This document shows positions 56,751 to 64,000 of a stretch of DNA of 64,000 bases, piece by piece; position 1 is the stretch's first letter, and the number at the start of each line of letters is the position of its first letter. Made by a program: the position numbers and the translations under genes. The notes beneath the pieces are model-generated. The model was not told the origin of the DNA and searched no databases. It worked only from the letters and a program-made list of their open reading frames with translations. This DNA comes from Glandiceps talaboti (Eukaryota > Hemichordata > Enteropneusta > Spengelidae): NCBI RefSeq assembly GCF_964340395.1, contig NC_135566.1, forward strand, positions 23,138,135-23,202,134. Direction: 5' to 3'.

Positions 56751-59095
56751 AACAAGCGACCTATCGGTCAGAATAGCTCCGCTGTTGTTTTTTTTAATTT
56801 AATTTTTTATTTTGGTGACATGTAGAAGTGGTTCAGGTCTTCACTATGCAGTTTTGTTTTAGCGATGCAATAAAGTGGTTAGTGGTTTCATATGATGTTT
56901 CACTATAAAACACATTTTACACAGAAGTTGGTAATGTATTGTACTTTTATACCATAGTCACCATTTTATAACAAAAATCTACTGTTATGAAAAATTGCAC
57001 AAAATCTCAGAAAAAAATGACTGGGAAATGCACACAAGAAAAAGAAAAAAAGAGGATTTTGAGGTTGGCTATAAATAATTCCAGTGTCTTACAGCTGTAA
57101 CCCTGGAAAATTTTAATGATGAATGAAATAAACTAGGGATCTAAAATAATTTTGAGGCAATTTGAATTTTAATTTTCTAACAAATTTACAAAGTCAACAA
57201 CATTCAACTTGTACTAGTTGTGGTAGATATATATAGGGAAGAAATGTATTAATCGCCATCTTAGTTTCCGTACGGCGACAATCTCAAGTACCCGGAAGAG
57301 AGTCATTCTCAGCCATACGTTACAGTGGTAACACTCGTTCATGTTCGGTTACCTTTCACAAAGAAAACACAACGAAATGGTTGAAATGATCTTTTTTTTA
57401 ATTTCTTTTCATCACAACAACAAAATCTGCGTGATTGATCAAAAGTGTTGTAAACTAAACCAGAAAGAATTATCGGACTGGCTAAACTTCCCGATGAACT
57501 GGAGTAAGGTCCTACTACTTCCAAGCATGGATGTATTAGTGAGTAATACATCCATGTTCCAAGTAAGCCTCGATAGTACTATAGTACGTGAGAAAATCGT
57601 CTCAAACTAGCGATACAACTTTCAAAATATAACTTGACATGTCTTCATTTGTTAGAGTTATACAATTCAAGACGGGTTTTCACTCGAAAACAACAATTCT
57701 GTGAATAATGACACTCTGAACGCAGCGATTTCTCGGACGATGTTACCACTGTAACGTATGGCTGACAACGACTTGCTTCCGGGTTAGTCCCTCGTGCATA
57801 CGGGTGGATTGTCGGCGATTAATACATACATCGTCTGATATTTTAATTCACAGTGTTTCTTGTGACCGGCGCCTGTCAGCAGACTCTGCCATTTTTTTCA
57901 TCATTCCATTGTATTTAAACCTTGTACTTGACATTTCGCAATATTTATAATTCTCAACAAAATACCTCAACATGCCTCACTTCGCTCGTACTCAAAGCAG
58001 CCCCGCGCGGTATGATCACTGACACCGATGACATGATGAGAGAGAACCTTTTCGGATTTACATGTAAAACGGGGAAAGATACGCAAAACATAATGCAAAG
58101 TCTGAAGCCAAATTAAAGTTGTAATTATCTTAATTATTTTTACTTGCCAAATATTTGCATTTTGGAAAGGCAAGACACGTTCATGTCGTTTAACTTTACA
58201 TGTGAACTGTCGGCCATAACTTCAACCGCATGTCTGGCATGCCCTTCCTTACGCAAGTTGTCTGAATTCTGGTTCACTGTCATTCCAAATTGCACGACAA
58301 TATAGAATTAACCACAAGTTACATGTTATCTGAAAACATCACACTTTTATAGTGGGTCTGAAGTGTGATTTTAGTGAGTACCAAGAACGTCCTGTGTTGA
58401 TACTCAAGATACTTGCTGTGGAAAATCGCTCGGTCAAATGAGGTCACCTTCAGCTTCTGGTCGAATCAGGATAGAGTATGCAAATGAGGATGTTGCGGAC
58501 TGATTTGAAGTTTACAACCCTGTTTCGAACAAACGCTTGTCATTTGGGCGCCCAATGCGTAGAATTATGACTATAGCACATATTACATTGCTTGTTTGAC
58601 GTCAATAGTGTCTTTTGAAAAGTGGCAGTTTACTTAAAGTCTCGTCGACTGATTTCCAATATGGCGTCGGTCATTATGCTCATTAACATATTCATTTTTT
58701 TTTCAAATTACAAAAAAAAAATCATAAAAAATAAAAATGAGGATGTGCTGACTTGAAATTAACAAATCTGAGTAAGCTACCCCCTGCGCATCAACACGCC
58801 AGATATCAAAGCAATCTAATAAGAGGTTCTCAAGGAGTTGATGAAAATGACATTTTATGAAAAAAAATCATAAAAAATTGAAAATGGCACATATCAACTT
58901 GGCATGAACAAATCTGAATAGCCTCCCCCCAGGGAACATGCACACCAAATATCGAAGAATTCCGACTGTCACTTCCGGAGTAGATAGTAAAAATATAAAA
59001 GTTTGACGGACACCTATGATTCACTCTACTCTCTATACCTCAATACCCACCTATACCTAAAGCTACGCTTTCAGCTTTCGCTGACAGCGGAGCTA
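56751..59095 (+). mobile_element. family E hairpin-tail element with nested insert
   Basis: Full-length relative of 34758-36733, with the same 5' end and the terminal hairpin AGCTACGCTTTCAGC/GCTGACAGCGGAGCT closing in CTAAAA. It contains an extra segment of about 600 bp (57228-57830), absent from the 34.8 kb copy. Confidence 0.85.
57228..57830. mobile_element. inverted-terminal element nested in family E
   Basis: Bounded by TGTATTAATCGCC (57245) and GGCGATTAATACA (57814-57826). Subterminal inverted blocks CAGCCATACGTTACAGTGGT (about 57313) and CCACTGTAACGTATGGCTG (about 57747) add a second pair. The 34.8 kb family E copy has the uninterrupted site GTAGTAGACATAACATCGTC. No transposase is seen, so MITE-like. 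Confidence 0.75.
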
Positions 59096-61865
59096 AAAAA
59101 AAGAGAAGATTTTGAGGTTGGCTATAAATAATTCCAGTGTCTTACAGCTTTAACCCTGGAAAATTTTAATGATGAATGAAATAAACTAGGGATCTAAAAT
59201 AATTTTGAGGCAATTTGAATTTCAATTTTCTAACAAATTTACCAAGTCAACAACATTCAACTTGTACTAGTTGTAGTAGATATATATATAGGGAAGAATT
59301 GTATTAATCGCCATCTTAGTTTCCGTACGGCGACAATCCCCAAGTACCCGAAAGAGAGTCATTCTCAGCCAACAGGGTTCGACACTGGAGTAAAAAAGTC
59401 ACTATCCCACAGGACTAGTAAAATTGATAACGTAGTAGTCCTGCAAAAAATTTGGTGGTCCTATCTTTAAGTGCTTTCGGTTGTTCACTTAGGCTCTTCA
59501 TCTCTCTTAGTTTTTGCTCTACTTCTAATTCACTTTTCCAGACCCCATATTTATTTCAAACCAATATCCACTACACATTCAATAACTGGTTTCGCGTATT
59601 TAGAAATGTGCCCCAAAACATGAACACGGAACATGGAATCATGTCAGTGTTAGTACACTGTTACTAAGTTAGCAGTTTCATTGTAGGCTGTAAGTTGTAC
59701 CGTTAAAAAAAACGATCATCACATCATGTAGGAAGTACAAAAACAGAGAACACGTTGTTTTCTTGCTGAATAAACTCACTGAAATAAGAACACGGTCAAA
59801 TTGCGTCTTCGATTTTGACAGCCACCATTGTTATGATTGAGCTTCACTTACGTATTACATCCAATTTGTACAGCGTTTTTACAAAGGGAGCTCGTCAATA
59901 ACCTACCGAATAATTAACTCAGAAACGTAGTTTAAATACTAACTGATCTAAAAATTACTGTTCAGAAAGACTACGCATCCGTACTTAAATACGAATTCAT
60001 GCGACAAAGATTTCAACTTTACTATTTACTTGTTACAGTGTAGAGGCCAGCCTTACCCTTATTATACACATATCATCGTACAACTAATTTTATTGGCTAT
60101 AATATTAGCTACATTTGAAAGGTCTCACTTGATTGGCTCATCCTTCGCTATTCCCGTTTTCAAGAGACACCCCGCCAGAATAAAGTGCCACGTAGTACAG
60201 CAATGGCGCGAGATTGCCTGTTGGGCGACTTTCCCACCGGGTGTGCTTTTCGAAAACTACACAACACATGCTTTTATGACACGGAATCATAGAAAATCTA
60301 CCCCGTTTCCAAACTAATCGTAATTTTATCGCGAATAGACAACCAGAGTTGGTCAAAATAGCAAATTAAAAATCAAATGAATTTTACTATGACCATAAAT
60401 TCATCATATAGCCGGTGGTTTGAATTCTGAGCTCCCTAATATACCTATCGAAAAGTCACTATCCCGTCGGATGCATTTTAGTAACCTTTACTGGTCCTTA
60501 CAGAAAGTTACTAGACTCGCGGGATGTCGAACCCTTGTCAAACGTTACAGCATAGACCCTCCTGGTTACAGTGGTAACACTCGTTCATGTTCGATTACCT
60601 TTCATAAAGAAAACACAACGAAATGGTTGAAGTGATCTTTTTTTTAATTTTTAATTTCTTTTCATCACAACAACAAAATCTGCGGATCAAAAGTGTTGTA
60701 AACTAAACCAGAAAGAATTATCGGGCTGGCTAAACTTCCCGATGAACTGGAGTAAGGTCCAAGTCCATGTAAGCCCCGATAGTACGTGAGAAAATCGTCT
60801 CAAACTAGCGATACAACTTTCAAAATATAACTTGACATGTTAGAGTTATACAATTCAAGACGGGTTTTCGAAAACAACAATTCTGTGAATAATGACACTG
60901 AACGCAGCGATTTCTCGGACGATGTTACCACTGCACTGTAACGTATGGCTGACAACGACTTGCTTCTGGGTTAGTCCCTCGTGCATCCGGGTACTTGGGA
61001 TTGTCCTGCATTACCACATCGGCAATTTTGACGCTGTAATTTTGCCACCAATATTGATCGTACAAAAACAAAACTCCATAAATGAACCACAAAGTACTTT
61101 CCCTTTCAAAATGTGGTAATTTTAGAAAGAGTATTATCGTTTTTATTGACGACTGACTCTGTCAAAAATCGTTCGATACACTTCAGTCCAGGCATGGAAG
61201 ACTTCTCACAATGATAATGAGGTGCATATACTGGAATGAACCATTCTGTAGGAGGGGTGGGTGGAGAATTGGAATTGAAGTTTACAACCCTTTTTCGAAC
61301 AAATATTTGTCATTTGGGTGCACAATGCGTAGAATTAAGACTATAGCACATATTACATTGCTTGTTTGACGTCAATAGTGTCTTTTGAAAAGTTACACTT
61401 TACCTAAAGTCTCGCGGACTGATTTCCAATATGGCGTCGGTCATAATACTCATTAACATATTCATTTTTTTTTCAAATTTCAAAAAAAAAATCATAAAAA
61501 ATAGAAGAGAAGACGTGCTGACTTGAAATTAACAAATCTAAGTAAGCTACCCCCTGTGCATCAACACACCAGATATCAAAGCAATCTGATTTGAAGTTTA
61601 TGAGGAGTTGATGAAAATGTCATTTTTGGAAAAAAAATCATAAAAAATTGAAAATGGCACAGATCAACTTGGCATGAACAAATCTGAATAGCCTCCCCCC
61701 AGGGAACATGCACACCAAATATCGAAGAATTCCGACTGTCACTTTTGGAGTAGATAGTGAAAATATAAAAGTTTGACGGACACATATGATTCACTCTACT
61801 CTCTATACCTCAATACCCACCTATACCTAAAGCTACGCTTTCAGCTTTCGCTGACAGCGGAGCTA
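59096..61865 (+). mobile_element. family E tandem copy lacking its 5' end, with nested inserts
   Basis: It resumes at GATTTTGAGGTTGGCTATAA directly after the previous hairpin, so the two copies are in tandem. It holds a copy of the TGTATTAATCGCC element (about 59298 onward), itself split by 59375-60534, and has divergent sequence at 61000-61260. It ends with the family E hairpin (61824-61865), abutted by a family A copy. Confidence 0.8.
59375..60534. mobile_element. 1.16-kb element with perfect 10-bp terminal inverted repeats
   Basis: GGGTTCGACA at 59375-59384 and TGTCGAACCC at 60525-60534. The sister copy at 57313 has the uninterrupted CTCAGCCATACGTTACAG, so this is an insertion at that place, with about 28 extra bases on its right side. 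AAAGTCACTATCCC occurs near both ends in direct orientation (59395 and 60452). No recognisable protein is inside; ORFs are short. Confidence 0.78.
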
Positions 61866-63067
61866 AAAATAGCACCACTGGCATTGTAGCACAACTGTAC
61901 AGTTTTTAAAATTGTTTATCCACATGTTGCTTAGGTATAGGTATTCATTTGCTGTATGACTGTCCAGTTGTCTATCCAATCATGTTGTCATCTTTGCAAT
62001 ATATGCAATCATTTGGCTGTTGCTTTGGGTGTGGTCATGTTGTTAGACATATTTGCATACATTTTGAATGTTTGTTTACTTGTCTATGAATACCTGATGT
62101 TATCTTTGCAATATACGTGATCATTTGGCTGTTGCTAGGCACATTTACATTCATTTATAAAATATTTATTCATTTGTCTACTAATTTCTGTTGTTATTTT
62201 TGCAATATATGTGATCATTTGGCTGTTGCCATGGGCATGGTCTTGTTACTAGGCATATTTACATAAATTTTATGAATATTTTTTCACTTTTCTATAAACC
62301 ATGTTATCTTTGTAAAATACACCACCATTTGGCTGTTGCTATGGGCATGGTCATGATTGCTAGGGATATATGCATACATTTTTTGAATGTGTACTCACTT
62401 GCCTACCAGATGATGTTATTTGACTAAAATATACTGCCATTTGGTTGTTGCTAAGGGCATGGTCATGGTTGGTAGGGCTAATTGTGATAAAATATGCACA
62501 ATAACACTTTTAGAAACATTTCACCAAATTTCAGTCTCATTGATCAAGTAGTTTTTGAGATAAATTTTTACCAATATTCACTTGTTTACACCTAATTTGC
62601 ATATTACTGATTGAGATCATTATATGCTGAACATTTCTTCATCTATGCATCCCAGATGCATCCCCATTACATTTCAGCCCAATCTGCTGAGTATTTTTGG
62701 AATTAAAGATTTTTGACCAAAAAGACATATTTTTAGTCCTAATTTGCATATCATTGATGGTATCATTATGTCATGAACAAATCTTAATTCACTTACCCCT
62801 AAGAATGTTTCCACAAAATGTCCACTAGTTTTGGAGTTTAAGTTTTTTGACCAAAAATCACATTTTTTGACCCAAAATGTACATCTCTGATGCGATCATT
62901 TTCATTTGAACAATTTTTCAACTACACACCCAAAGTAACATGACCACCAAATATTAAAGTAATCGGTCCAGTAGTTTTTACTTAAAGTTGTTTACATACA
63001 CACAGACAGACAGACACTTAGCGATGCCTATAGCACTACTGAACCTTCACCTCGGTTGTGCTAAAAA
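61866..63067 (+). mobile_element. family A hairpin-tail element, older copy
   Basis: 5' end AAAAATAGCACCACTGGCAT, six 113-bp-type units, three cores, short GACA tract (63003-63016) and an imperfect hairpin CACTACTGAACCTTCACCTC ending GGTTGTGCTAAAAA. More diverged than the 32.7 and 54.9 kb copies. Confidence 0.82.
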
Positions 63068-63456
63068 TTATACAAACAGGCTTTAGAGGATGTGCGCTTT
63101 GTCATGGTTGATGTGTGTGATAAATATATGGAATCTGAAGTGTGCATTCCAAAGATATAGCTTAATTACTGAACATCATTAATCAATCAAATTACTCATT
63201 AATAGTAAAAGCTATATCAACCAACTTCATAGGACGGTGCACATTATTATGATTGATATATGTACCACATTATATGACATTTGAAGCTTGCATTCTTAAA
63301 ACATATCCCAATTACTGAAAATCATTAATTATGCAAATTATTCATTAAAACTACATCAACAAACTTCATGGGACATATGTGTTTTGTTATGTTTAATGTA
63401 TGTACTACATTACATTGAAATTGAAGTAGGCATTCTAAAGATAAGCCTAATTGCTA
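63068..63456 (+). repeat. family C cores without hairpin end
   Basis: About two and a half units (AATTACTGAAAATCATTAAT, TATGCAAATTATTCATTAAA, GTACTACATTACATTGAAAT). It follows a family A 3' end, as also seen at 49.36 and 56.33 kb. The 3' microsatellite and hairpin are missing. Confidence 0.7.
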
Positions 63457-64000
63457 AAACATAATGCCAATGGCGTTGTAGCACAAACTGTATTTGGCTG
63501 TTGTATTGGGCGTGGTCTTGTTGCTATGCATATTTTCATACATTTTCAAAATCTTTAGTCACTTGCCTACCCTTCCAAGCTTTCATCTTTGCAATGTAAA
63601 CCATCATTTGGATTTTGTTATGGGAGTGGTCTTTTTGCTAGGCATATGAACATACATATTTTATTCTTTATTCACCTTACCTTACCTGTCTCTGTTGTTA
63701 TCCTTGTAATATGCATTATCACTTCACTGTTGCTAATTGCCTGGTCATGGTTGCTAGGGCCAGTTGTGTCAAAAACTGCAGATAACACACCTCCAGAAAC
63801 CCCCATATAGTTTTCAACATGTAGGTTTTTGACCAAAATTTACATTTTTAGACCTTATTTGCATATTGCTGATGGGATAATCATTGTGACTACATCTTCA
63901 TGTACACATTTCTGTAGGCATCCCCGTTAAATTTCATCCCAATCTGCTCAGCATTTTTGGAATTATAACTTCTTGACCAAAAACACACACTTTTCACCCT
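63457..64000 (+). mobile_element. family A element, runs off the window
   Basis: 5' end AATGCCAATGGCGTTGTAGC, three 113-bp-type units and two cores (ATCCCAATCTGCTCAGCATT). The 3' end is outside the window. Confidence 0.8.

Overview
This is a eukaryotic (metazoan) nuclear window: AT-rich, intron-dominated, with GT-AG spliced exons tens of kilobases apart and an extreme repeat load. The repeat families (hairpin-ended elements with internal tandem cores and CA/GACA microsatellites, many minisatellites, piggyBac and BEL/Pao remnants) suggest a marine invertebrate such as a mollusc, hemichordate or cephalochordate. Nothing visible fixes the species.

Two protein-coding genes are supported, and they converge tail to tail. 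On the + strand are the last three coding exons of a p70 ribosomal protein S6 kinase (RPS6KB1 type): 3722-3829, 10992-11107 and 15849-16041. They carry the turn motif, the hydrophobic motif and the SP-rich autoinhibitory tail. On the - strand are the last three coding exons of a HEAT-repeat protein (54390-54521, 46938-47175, 42658-42811), whose phases join perfectly. An unidentified ORF lies at 28344-28613 (-). Everything else is intron, UTR or repeat.

Layout: 1-3721 S6K intron with 41-bp and 57-bp minisatellites. 3830-10991 S6K intron with a 25-bp array and a 4.6-kb piggyBac-type insertion (5634-10270) inside an older repeat; its TTAA duplication and empty site can be read directly. 11108-15848 last S6K intron with 55-bp and 37-bp arrays. 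16042-16720 3' UTR, followed by a 4.4-kb inverted repeat. 21.6-28.3 kb repeats, 46-, 42- and 55-bp minisatellites and a BEL/Pao gag remnant. 28.6-42.6 kb repeats and a 26-bp array. 42.7-54.5 kb the HEAT-repeat gene with repeat-filled introns. 54.5-64 kb more repeats, with elements nested in elements.

The most interesting signal is that most dispersed repeats share one design although their sequences differ. Each has a 5' end whose bases recur inverted at the 3' end, tandem cores of about 110-170 bp holding a related CAATCTG/AAATTTCA-type motif, then a CA/GACA or CCGT microsatellite, and finally a terminal hairpin closing in CTAA or similar. This is the plan of Helentron-derived non-autonomous elements (HINE, DINE-1, oyster pearl elements). 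Below they are called families A, C, D, E, F and H. Strand '+' means the 3' hairpin is at the right end. One family A copy begins 17 bases after the HEAT gene's stop codon, and two others bracket its middle exon within about 30 bases on each side.
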